A model generated the notes under the pieces. It was not told where the DNA came from, did no database searches, and was given only the letters and a program-made list of their open reading frames with translations. Below, one piece after another: positions 37,899-47,657 of a DNA stretch of 64,000 nt (position 1 is the stretch's first letter; each line of letters begins with the position of its first letter). Made by a program: the position numbers and the translations under genes. The DNA is from Aurantiochytrium sp. KH105 (Eukaryota; Sar; Bigyra; Thraustochytrida; Thraustochytriidae), in the NCBI GenBank assembly GCA_003116975.1, contig BGKB01000035.1, positions 186,001-250,000 on the forward strand, in the 5' to 3' direction.

Positions 37899-40800
37899 AT
37901 GGCGCGCGTGGCGGAGATGGCCGAAATCAGCAGGCCAGGACTCGCCGCCGCGCGGAGGAGACCCCGCGCGAGGACGCCGCCGCCGACGCCGCCGCGCGCG
38001 GGGAGGGCGCGCGCGGGCGGCGCGGAGCGGAGAGACCCCGCGCGGGAAATGCGGGCGCCGGCCTCCTCGAAGACGGCGCCGGCCAGGAGAAGGAGGAGGG
38101 CGAGGGGCGGAGGCGACCGCCGCACGGGGCGCGCCTGGGCTGCCGCGGTGGCGGCGCTCGTCACGGCCCTCGCCGCGCTCGCGCTCGTCGGGGAGGCGGG
38201 CTCGGCGCAGGGCCTGCAGCCTGCCCGACGAGCGGCGCAAGACTCGAACAGTAGTATCAAGGTGACGCTGCAACTCCTGAGCGGCCTGTCGACGTACGAC
38301 GAGGGCGAACGCACGTGGCTCGGGAGACTGAGCACCACCAAGGCAGCGGCGGCGATCATTGCCGCGCAACACTGCCAAGAGAGAAACGGGACGGTGGTGG
38401 AGGAACTGAGCCGCAGCACGGGCATGGAGGGCTGCGACAATCTCGAATTCGCCGTCACCAGCTGGGACACGCGGAGTATTCAGTCCGTGGCCGTCAAGTC
38501 GTACCTTGCCGGCAACTCGCAGTCGTCGGACCCAACGAACTTTGTGATTGGCACCTCGCGCTCGCTGACATCGCTTCCAGTATCGATTCTCGCCAATGTA
38601 AACAAAATCCCCATCATTTCCTACTGGGCAACCTCTCCGGACTTTGACGATAATAGCATTCACGAGCAGTTTTTGCGCACCATCCCGTCTGATAGTGCAA
38701 CGGCCGCAGCGCTGGCCGAGCTCTTTCAAGAGTACAATCTTGCCCACGCAGGCATGCTGTATGTAGACGACACGTACGGCGATGGTTTCCGCGAGTCGCT
38801 GCTCGTCGAGACCAACGACCGTGATATTACTCTCGAAGCCTTTTCGTATCGGGAGGGCGACTCGCTGTCGATCAAAAATGCCATCAACGGTCTGGCAGGC
38901 ACCCAGCTCAACGTCATTTTTGTGGTGGCCTTCATGGCAGACTTTCCCGCCATTATGGACTACTTTGAGGCGCGGGGCATGACGGGTCGCGGGACGCTTT
39001 TTATTTTCAGCGATGCCATTGGTGCCGATGAGCTCACGCAGGTGGTGCAAGCGTATCCGCGTCTCGCCTCAATTCTCAATGCGACACAGGTGGTTCAGGC
39101 CGTGAGCGGCGACGACAGGAATCCGGTATTCGATCGATTACGGGCCAACTGGCCTTCCTATGTTCGCTATGCGGATCTCATCAACGAACTTTTGCCAGGG
39201 GGCGCCAACTTCTCCGATCCAACTCTCGAACTCGACGATGATCTCACCGGCGACAATCTGACGCTTTCGATTGGGGAAGATCTCTTTACAGATTCGAGCA
39301 TTGTGGAAAGCTTCATCTACGACACGGCGTTTGCCTACGATGCAGTGGTTTCAGCGTGCCGCGCTGCCTGCATGTCGTATGCGAACGCCGGCTTTCCGCC
39401 CATTGTCGATGAACCGGGCGAGATTACCTTTGATGGCGAGGACAAGCGGCCGACGTGGCTGCAAGGCGATGCCCTTGTGGACACAATGCGCAACACGTCG
39501 AGTTTTCCCTTTGCTGGCGCATCGGGAACTGTAACTTTTGATTCGACGACGGGTTCGCGTGTCCCGGGCACGGCATATTTCAAGCTGCGAAGTGTCGTGA
39601 TCGACCCAGAGAGTCTTGTGGTTGACGTGAAGAGTGTCGGCGACTGGGACAGTGGCTGGACGCTCGAGGATGGCATTTTTTTCCCACCGGGCGACACGCA
39701 GACAGTGCCGCTGCAGACGGATTTGCCCCCGGAGGACCTGAATCTTATTAGCACCGGGCTTCGCAACATGGCATTTGCAATGGTGGGCCTCGTCTTTGCC
39801 CTTTGCTTGTTCCTGGGCATTTGGGTGTGGATAAAGCGGGATACGCGGGTGGTCCGCAAGGCGCAGCCCGAGTTTCTCTTGTATTTTCTTCTTGGCATTT
39901 GCATGGCCGTGAGTAGCCTCGCTGCCTTTGCGTATCCGGAGTCGAGCGTCATGGGCGATCGCCAAGCTTCCGCGGCCTGCAATGTCTTTCTGTGGCTTTT
40001 GAGTATTGGTACAACCGTTACGGCGTCGGCCATTATTCTCAAGCTCTACCGCATCATGCGTATATTTCACAATCCGAGCCTGCGCTCGCTGCTGATCAGG
40101 GCAGCTTCCCTGCTCAAGATTATGGCCACCTTGTTGGCCATCAATGTGATTTTTCTACTCGTGCCCACGATCGTGGATCCGGTGTCTTGGCAACGCATTG
40201 TTGTTGCCGAGGATGAATTTGGGAACCCGACATCAAGTTATGGCACGTGCTATTTTTCCGATTCTTCCACGGTCAAGGTTTGTTTTGGTCTGTTGCTCGC
40301 GTTTCACGCAAGTCTCTACGTGGTAGGCGCCGCGATCGCGTACAAGGTGCGAGACATTGATAGCTCGTTTCAAGAGGGCAAGACCTTGGCTGTGGCTGTG
40401 GTGTGGCAGTTTCAGCTGTACCTCATTTCGGCGCCGATCGTGCTGGCTGTGAGCGCGACCGAGACCGAGATCAAGTTTCTCATCATCTGTCTTGCCATTT
40501 TTCTGGCCAATGTCTTTGCCGCGCTCTTTGTCATGGGACCAAAGGTTCATGCTGTGCGCTATGGCCTGTCCGAGGATCCTACACAATCGGACCGTCGTCA
40601 GGCCTTTCATCGGGGTCACAAACCGCGCAATCGCGGAGACAAAGAAAGCAGTGCGGCGTCCAACGCCAGTCCGCCGGGGCCTGGTTCAAGCTCGGCGCCC
40701 TCGCCCCGGCCTCCTCGTTCTCCTCGTGCCGCTGCCTTTGACGATGATGACCTTGATTCTGTCGATGAAGAAGCCGCCAAGCTTGGGTTGAATCCTCTTT

Positions 40801-41222
40801 CCGAGGCCACTGTTCGACTGAGAGTACGCTCTTCGGGGCTTTTTGATAGTATTGAGCAGGAGGACGCCCTAGCCTATCAGCCGCCTTCGCCTCGGCAGCA
40901 AGTCCCTATCGCGAGCATGAACGCTCAGCCCCTTTCGAATGGAAATCACGAGGTTTCTCCACCGCCACAAGCAACGACGACATCGTCCGCAACAGCAACC
41001 GCAGCACAGGCACAAGCGGTGGCATTGCCTCCGGTCGCGTCCTTGGCAGCGGCATCTTCCAACGGTACGGCAGCGACCACGAAAAACGATGCTGTAGCAT
41101 GGGCTCCGCGCCCCGGCGCGGAGGGCGACGCGTCCTCGACGCAAGAATCGCCATCCGCGAAGCACCACGACGAGCGATGGCCTAGTTCTGGGTCCTCCGA
41201 GGCCCAGATCAATGTAGCATAG
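37899..41222 (+). CDS. Class C (GABA-B-like) G-protein-coupled receptor, copy 1
   Basis: A 1107-residue protein from ATG 37899; a start at 38049 would shorten a low-complexity Arg-rich leader and is equally plausible. A hydrophobic signal segment (AAVAALVTALAALALVGEA) lies near residues 80-100. Residues about 120-600 are a periplasmic-binding-protein-like ectodomain (ANF receptor type) with several N-x-S/T sites, including FVIGTSRSLTSLPVSILANV and GMLYVDDTYGDGFRESL. Seven TM helices span about 620-880, with LKLYRIMRIFHNPSLRSLL between TM3 and TM4, DIDSSFQEGKTLAVAVVWQF, and LFVMGPKVHAV after TM7, typical of GABA-B-like receptors. The 225-residue cytosolic tail is Ser/Pro/Ala-rich. Ligand unknown. 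It is followed 2.7 kb downstream by a same-strand paralogue. Confidence 0.93.
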   Translation: MARVAEMAEISRPGLAAARRRPRARTPPPTPPRAGRARAGGAERRDPAREMRAPASSKTAPARRRRRARGGGDRRTGRAWAAAVAALVTALAALALVGEAGSAQGLQPARRAAQDSNSSIKVTLQLLSGLSTYDEGERTWLGRLSTTKAAAAIIAAQHCQERNGTVVEELSRSTGMEGCDNLEFAVTSWDTRSIQSVAVKSYLAGNSQSSDPTNFVIGTSRSLTSLPVSILANVNKIPIISYWATSPDFDDNSIHEQFLRTIPSDSATAAALAELFQEYNLAHAGMLYVDDTYGDGFRESLLVETNDRDITLEAFSYREGDSLSIKNAINGLAGTQLNVIFVVAFMADFPAIMDYFEARGMTGRGTLFIFSDAIGADELTQVVQAYPRLASILNATQVVQAVSGDDRNPVFDRLRANWPSYVRYADLINELLPGGANFSDPTLELDDDLTGDNLTLSIGEDLFTDSSIVESFIYDTAFAYDAVVSACRAACMSYANAGFPPIVDEPGEITFDGEDKRPTWLQGDALVDTMRNTSSFPFAGASGTVTFDSTTGSRVPGTAYFKLRSVVIDPESLVVDVKSVGDWDSGWTLEDGIFFPPGDTQTVPLQTDLPPEDLNLISTGLRNMAFAMVGLVFALCLFLGIWVWIKRDTRVVRKAQPEFLLYFLLGICMAVSSLAAFAYPESSVMGDRQASAACNVFLWLLSIGTTVTASAIILKLYRIMRIFHNPSLRSLLIRAASLLKIMATLLAINVIFLLVPTIVDPVSWQRIVVAEDEFGNPTSSYGTCYFSDSSTVKVCFGLLLAFHASLYVVGAAIAYKVRDIDSSFQEGKTLAVAVVWQFQLYLISAPIVLAVSATETEIKFLIICLAIFLANVFAALFVMGPKVHAVRYGLSEDPTQSDRRQAFHRGHKPRNRGDKESSAASNASPPGPGSSSAPSPRPPRSPRAAAFDDDDLDSVDEEAAKLGLNPLSEATVRLRVRSSGLFDSIEQEDALAYQPPSPRQQVPIASMNAQPLSNGNHEVSPPPQATTTSSATATAAQAQAVALPPVASLAAASSNGTAATTKNDAVAWAPRPGAEGDASSTQESPSAKHHDERWPSSGSSEAQINVA

Positions 41223-43948
41223 AAATTCCGAAATCAATCAGTCAATCAACTAAATGCAACGTTTGCTTCCGTTCCACTTTCTTCCGTATTTCTGCTCCAG
41301 CCAGGAAAAGTGCTAGTCATTAGAGACGTGCAGCATGGAATGGTTTCGTCGTGTGTCCTTTGAAGGTTGTCCGCGCAACGTCCACAAGTGCTTTGAGCTT
41401 ACATTTTTCGTCAACAACCATGTTTCCGGGACTCAGCAACTAGCAGTCAGCTAGCTGCAGCCAGTACTTTTTCACTCCGCCATCCTTTCACTTCAAGCTG
41501 TCACTCCTTTCAATATTGCTTGCTCGTGGTGGCAAGGAGTCCCACGTATCGACCGATGCATCTGCCTGCCGCTGCAGCTGCTGACGGCTTCATCTTTAAT
41601 GGAGAATGCACCAAGCAGCTCTTTCAGAAGAAAGAGTGGCAGGGCGGCCGCGCTGGCCTGCCGTTCATCAAGCAATCAATCGATCAATCGTAGTCGCAGT
41701 GGCTGTCGCAGTCGGTTGCGAAATGCGACCTTCGACAAGTTCCGCCTCCGTCCTCCGCCTCCGCGCCGCGCACCGCGTACGCACCTCGTGCACAGTGCGC
41801 GCCGTATGCCGACCGCTCGCCGCTGCCGCTGTCGAGCTGGCACGCCAACCCAGGCTCAGACCCTGCCGTCGAGCCGAGCCTAGCCTGGCCCCGTGCGGCG
41901 CTCTTGCTCCCTCCCGCGGCGAACGCGATGGCGTCACCCAGGGCCGCGGCTACGGCCGCGGCTGCGGCATGAGTGCGTGCATTCGTCAGAGTCCTGGACC
42001 GGCCGCGGCTGCGGCGCGTGCATACTCGCTATGCGCAACACTCCACTGCCACTGCCTGCCACGGGCATATCAGAAGTACGTCATACATTCCCCAAATGCG
42101 CGATGGCGACGCCTGGGGATGGCCAGCAGCAGCCAGGTGACCTCCACGACGGCATCTTGATTTCTTCCGTGCGGTTGGTTGCAGCAACCAGCAGCAGCAA
42201 CCAGCCTGGCAGACGCGACCGCGGGCAAGAGGTCTTGCTTGCTGTAGCTGTCGGGACCAAAGAAAAGGAAAATCTTCACCGCCGCCATGCATAACCTCCG
42301 CTCCGCACCCGCCCGGCCGGCGCAGCTCTGCTTTGCTTCGCTTTCGAGGCTCGCGGGTCTCGTTCAGACCGAGACCCTTGAGGCGGGCGCGCGTGGCGCA
42401 GCTCCTACTTGTGGCCGGGGCGGCGGTCCCACTCGAGCTTCCTTTTGCACAGAAACAGCCGTTGCCGTCGTGCTGCAGCCGCGGCTCCGCTCAACCCCCC
42501 GCGGCAACACTGGCAGGTCGCGAGCCATCGACGAGAGCAGTGGATCGATCGAGCCATCGATCGATCGGTCGATCGAGGACGTGCGTGCGTGCGTGCATGC
42601 GGCCGTTCGATGGTCCCGCTGGTCTGCCCTGCCCTGTCTGTCTTGTCTTCTGCGGCGGACGACTTCGTCTTCGCGCCATTGGGGCTTGACGACGACGGGC
42701 AGGCGCGGCAGAAGCCCGACGCCGCCGCGCCTGGGCCCTCGAGCGGTACGGCTGCCGGCGGCCGCAGTGCAGACGCGGGGCATCTCCGGCCGCGCCTCCG
42801 CTGCGGGCGGCTCGGTGCGGCAGTTGTGCTGCTCGTCGCGGTGTTTGTTGCGGTGGTTATCGTCGTCGATGTCAACGCATGTCGTCCCTCCTGTCGTTCT
42901 GCGGCAAGGCCGAGAGGGGCGGGCGGGCGGCTGCGCCGCGGCTGCCTGCGCGCGTCCGTCCGTCAGGCCGGCCGGGGTCTCGCTGTCTGCCTTTGCGATT
43001 GGCATCGGCCAGCAGCCCCGAGCTTGCTTTCAAAATTCAAAATCCTCCTCGCCTACGAAGAACTTTGCGAGCCGCCTTCGCAGTCCGCGCTGCGCCCGTG
43101 CTGCAGCTGCAGCTGCTGTGCTGCACTGCTGCTTGCGCTCGCCTCGCCGCGCGTCCTCGCGGTCATCCCCGCCCATCTCGAGACGGAATTCGGCGTCGCG
43201 TGCATCCATCTATCTTACTGCTCCTGCCGCCCGCTGCCGACCTCGCCTCGCCCGCGCAGAGGGAGAGACGCACGTATGCACTGCCTGACCGAGGTGCCCC
43301 GCGTCTCCGCGCGTCCGTTTGTCTGCAGCCGGGAGTCCGTCTGTCGGTGGCCGCTGCCCGCGGGACGCGTTCGCCTTCGCCTCGCCGTGCTGGGCCCGCG
43401 CGGCGAGCGTGACCTCGGCGAGCGCGATCACGTCCCGGAAATGCCGGCAGGAAGGCAGCGAAAGGAAGACAGACAGACAGACAGACAGACACAGACTGAC
43501 AGAGGGACGCAGAGAGGCAGACGGGCAGGGAGGGGGCCTCGCGGGCAGACGAACACAGACTATTCGAATTGATCGACTTCCCCGCGCTTTTCTCCCCTGT
43601 GCGCCGCCGCGCATTCTGATTTCGATCCGGTTGATCTAAAGTGAGAGCGTGCTGCTGTTGGAGAGAAGGGGGCAGAGGGAGAGGGAGAGAGGGAGGAAAG
43701 AATGCAGACAAACTTTCAAAACCCAAACCACATTCAAACCTGGAGCCTCGCGCAGGACGTGCATACGCTCGCGCGCGCAGGCAGGGAGGGAGGGCTGTGT
43801 TCGCTTGCGCGCCTGCGCGCCTGCCTGCCTGCCTCCGCGGCCGCCGTAGCCCGCTGCGCGCGTGCAAAACAAGAAGCGCGCCAAACGTGCGCGCGAACGC
43901 TCGCGGGGGAGGGAGACGGACCTGGACTGGACACGCGGCTGATGCGGG
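41223..43948. other. 2.7-kb region between the two GPCR genes
   Basis: The first 300 bp are AT-rich 3' flank. The remainder is GC-rich and low in complexity, with CGAT-type repeats (42546-42578), a GACA array (43469-43496) and GGGAGA repeats near 43670-43695. Overlapping ORFs on both strands are Arg/Ala/Pro-rich artefacts. The last kilobase probably holds the promoter and 5' UTR of GPCR copy 2. I see no remnant of a third receptor copy. Confidence 0.45.
43469..43496. repeat. (GACA)n microsatellite
   Basis: About seven GACA units within the 5' flank of GPCR copy 2. The motif is the reverse complement of the CTGT array at 4191-4263. Confidence 0.9.
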
Positions 43949-44232
43949 ATGAGGGAGCCTGCTGCAGCTAATGCCTCGCGGTCAAGCCGCCCGCCACCGC
44001 TGCCGTCCTCCGTTTCCTCCTTCGCCGCGCGGGACTTGCGCGCGCGCGCGAGGAAGAGGAGGAGGACCTCCGCTGCTGCTGCTGCTACCGCCGCCGCCCC
44101 TGCCCACGCGACCCGCGCCCTTGGCCTCGCGCTTCTGGCTGCGCACGCCGCAACGGCGACGGCGTCACGAGGGCTGGAGTCAAGGCGGCGGCAACTGCAG
44201 GAGCAGGAAGGCGAGGACAAGGAGGGGGGCTC

Positions 44233-44272
<40 letters not shown>

Positions 44273-47140
44273 GCAACGCACGTCACCGTGCAACTTCTAA
44301 CAGGACTGACATCATACGAGGATGGCGAACGCGTCCAGTTGCTCGGCAACATCGTCACGACCAAGGCCGTGGCGGCTGTCATTGCCGTACAGCATTGCCA
44401 GGAGCGCAATGGCATGATCGTGGAAGCCCTCAGCGCAGAGTCCATGAAAGGGTGCGAGGACCTCACCTTTGACATTGCAAGCTATGACACGCGTAGTCTG
44501 CAGTCGGTGGCTGTCATGTCGTACCTCTCGGGGCTGTCAAGTACAGAAAACGCAACCAACGTGGTCATTGGAACCTCTCGCTCCGTGACCTCGCTCCCTA
44601 TATCCGTCTTGGCCAACGTCAACCGCGTCCCGGTCATCTCGTACTGGGCCAGCTCTTCGGATCTCAGTGACAGCAGCGTGCACGGCCAATTCTTTCGCAC
44701 CATACCCTCGGACCAGGCCACCGCAAAAGCCACGGCCGACCTCCTTCAAAGGTACAAGATCGGTCACGCCGGCATGATTTACGTTGACGACCCCTACGGC
44801 GACAGCTATCGCGAGTCCCTTGTGCAGGAGAGCGCCGCGCTCGGCATCGAAGTTCTCGCCTACTCTTATCAAGCGAGTGACAAGGAGTCAGTTAATCTTG
44901 CCATCGACAGTCTCAACAACACCAACTTCAATGTTGTCGTTGTCGTTGCCTTTGGCAACGATATCGACGCAATCGTATCCCAATTTCACAAGAATGGCAT
45001 GCTGGGTGCAGGCCGTCTTGTTATTTTCGGCGATGTCGCCGGCGCGGAAGAGGTGACACAGATTGTGCAGCGGAGTCCACAACTCGCAGAACCCTTGAAT
45101 GCCTCGCAAGTCATTCTCGCAATGGGTGGACGCGACGACAACGCGGCCTACACAAGACTCAAAGAAAGTTGGCCCTCCTTCATCAAGTACAAAGACCTTA
45201 TCAATTCGCATCTTCCCGGAGGCTCGCGCTTCATGGACCCCACCATTGGTGTGGATGACAATTTGTCGGGGGACAATTTCACATTGCAAATTGATGATGA
45301 CGTCTTTACAAATCCCGCTGTTGTCGCGGGATTCATCGACGGAACCGCCTTCACATATGATGCCGTAGCCGCCTCCTGTCGCGCAGCTTGCATGTCGTAT
45401 TTGGCCGCGGGCGGCGCGAGCGCTTCTAATCAGGATGTATCTACTCCAGTTTTTAACGGGGAGGACCGCAGACCTCTCTGGCTCCGCGGCGACGCGCTCG
45501 GCGCCCAGCTCAAGGACATGGTCGACTTTCCTTTCAGCGGAACCTCGGGCAAGGTCCAATTTGACGCCGAAACCGGTTCGAGAGTCCCCGAGACAGCCTC
45601 CTTTGTCTTGCAAAGTATTCACATCGATCCTGATACCCTCGTCGCCAGAATGAAAATGGCCGGAGATTGGAAGTACAATTGGACACTCGCAGACGACCTC
45701 ATCTTCCCTGGCGGCGCACAAACTGCCCCGCTGCAAATCGATTTGCCTTTCGAGGACCAAAATATTGTTTCTCAGGGCCTTGTCGCATTTGCATACGCTC
45801 TTGTAAGTGTTGTTTTGCTGCTCTGCATCGCTTTGGGCGGATGGGTGCGTCTCAAACGTCGAACTCCCGTTGTGCGAAGAGCTCAGCCCGAATTTCTTTA
45901 CCTTTTCCTCCTGGGCATTGCCATCGCCGCGCTCAGTCTCGTATCAATGGCCTATACGGTCGACAAGACGTCAGGGGACCCCTCTGCGGACCTTGCGTGC
46001 AACACATTCACCTGGTTTCTCAGTCTCGGCTCGACAATCACCGCCACATCAATCGTGCTGAAACTGTATCGAATCATGCGCATCTTCCACAATCCGAGTC
46101 TCCGTTTGCTTCTCATTACGGCAAGCTCTCTTTTCAAGGTCATGGCCTCGGTTCTCTTGCTCAACACCATTTTATTGGCGATCCCGACGGCTGTTGAGCC
46201 TGCAAGGTGGGAGCGCATTGTCGTCAAGACTGACGCCTTTGAGAATCCGCTCGAGAGTCACGCAACCTGTGTTTATGCTGGGGGCCTCGTCGGACGCACA
46301 TGTCTTTGGCTGCTGCTCGTTTTCCACCTGTCTCTCTATATTGTGGGCGCGTCTATTGCGTACCGAGTGCGCGACGTGGACAGTTCCTTTCAGGAAGGGA
46401 AAACCTTGGCGATCGCAGTCATTTGGCAATTTCAGCTCTACCTCCTTGCAGCACCCATTCTCTTGGCCGTGAGCGCAACCGAGACGCGAATCAAGTTTCT
46501 CATTCTGTGTTTCGCCATTGGCCTCGCCAACATCTTTGCGCTTCTCTTTGTCATGGGACCCAAGGTCCATGCCGTCGCGTACCACATGGAGGACATACAA
46601 GAGCGACGTCTTCTGCGCCAGCCTCGCAAACATCAGAAACTTCGCAAGTATGCTTCCCCAAAGCGAGACAAGTCCGATCGAAGCTCGCTCGAGGACGCCT
46701 CGCGTGAATGGAACTCGCCAGCTTCTAAAGCCGCCGCATTGCAGCCTGCCGACGAGTCTTCCACGGAGAGTCCGCCGGGATTCGAGGCATCCAAAATGGC
46801 GCTCCTTGCGCAGCGGCCAAGTGGTGTCGACTGCGACCCTTGTCCAGAATCATCCCAGCACCTGCAAAATGGCAGATACGACACGTCTCCACTGGACGCT
46901 ACCGTTCCTTTGCCGCCGTCTGAAGTTTCTCCGCTCAGCAGAGTGCATCGGCCCAATTCAATCCAAGAGGACTTTGAGTTGACAATGGACGATGATGACG
47001 ACGACGATAACGACGACGATGACGATGACGGCGATGCGCAGCTTCGACTCATTGCCATTGCGCGCGACCACGGGGCCAGCGAGCTGGAGTCATCCATTTC
47101 TATTACCAAAAACGACGAGGGGCGTCTCGAGCTCGCATAG
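43949..47140 (+). CDS. Class C (GABA-B-like) G-protein-coupled receptor, copy 2
   Basis: A 1063-residue paralogue of the upstream receptor with the same architecture. A basic N-terminus is followed by a hydrophobic signal segment (about residues 45-70) and a Ser homopolymer of 14 residues encoded by alternating TCC/TCG (44231-44272). The ectodomain (about 110-590) shares FRTIPSDQATAKATADLLQ and AGMIYVDDPYGDSYRESL with copy 1. Seven TM helices span about 610-870, with LKLYRIMRIFHNPSLRLLL, DVDSSFQEGKTLAIAVIWQF and LFVMGPKVHAVAY. The cytosolic tail is unlike that of copy 1 and carries an Asp-rich run near residues 1012-1030. Conservation is highest in the TM bundle and in the post-TM3 loop. Stop is TAG, with GAGCTCGCATAG repeated directly after it. 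Confidence 0.93.
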
Positions 47141-47320
47141 AGCTCGCATAGCGCCGCACGATTTTTGGAGCATCGCACAATGATTGTATTCTATGAAAAA
47201 TCTGTTTTATATGAATGTAAAACGAAGACCAATACGCGGTCGAATGCTTGGCCCAGCCGATCTCGTATGATTCTTACTTGCAAGCTTGTTGACGAAACGC
47301 GAAAGTCAACCGAGGTCAGC

Positions 47321-47634
47321 TTTCCCTTGAAGGACAATACGTTCACGAGTCTCGACGTTTGCCAAGTCCTGACTTCCTCATGGCTCGCTCGCTACAATAT
47401 GAAAATGTAATCAGTTCGTTGCTAGTACTATCAAAGTAATCTCTGTTAGTCCGATACGCTTGCTCGTCGTCACGTAGTTTCCTTTTAAAAGGACAATATG
47501 TTCACGAGTCTCGACGTTTGCCAAGTTCTGACTTCCTCATGGCGCGCCAGCTAAACTTTATTGTAATCAGTTCGTTGTTGGTACTATCAAAGTAATCTCT
47601 GTAAGCTCAATGCGCTTGGTCGTCGTCATGTGGT
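47321..47634. repeat. Tandem direct duplication of about 157 bp
   Basis: Copy 1 (47321 to about 47477) and copy 2 (47478 to about 47634) share GTTCACGAGTCTCGACGTTT, CTGACTTCCTCATGG, GTAATCAGTTCGTTG and TACTATCAAAGTAATCTCTG in the same order, with point changes and 1-3 base indels. Noncoding. Confidence 0.92.
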
Positions 47635-47654
47635 TGGTTGGTTGGTTGGTTGGT
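47631..47654. repeat. (GGTT)n microsatellite
   Basis: Six TGGT/GGTT units directly abutting the stop codon of the Cys-rich protein gene. Confidence 0.9.
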
Positions 47655-47657
47655 CAC

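Larger units (their letters stand above)
47141..47657. other. Convergent intergenic region with tandem duplication
   Basis: 3' flanks of GPCR copy 2 (+) and the Cys-rich protein (-). It contains a diverged tandem duplication of about 157 bp and a GGTT microsatellite. No gene is seen. Confidence 0.6.

Noticed and set aside
42287-43572. Long plus-strand frames between the two GPCR genes, considered as a third receptor or pseudogene
   Set aside because: No similarity to the receptors on either strand; low-complexity Arg/Ala/Ser/Pro sequence only.
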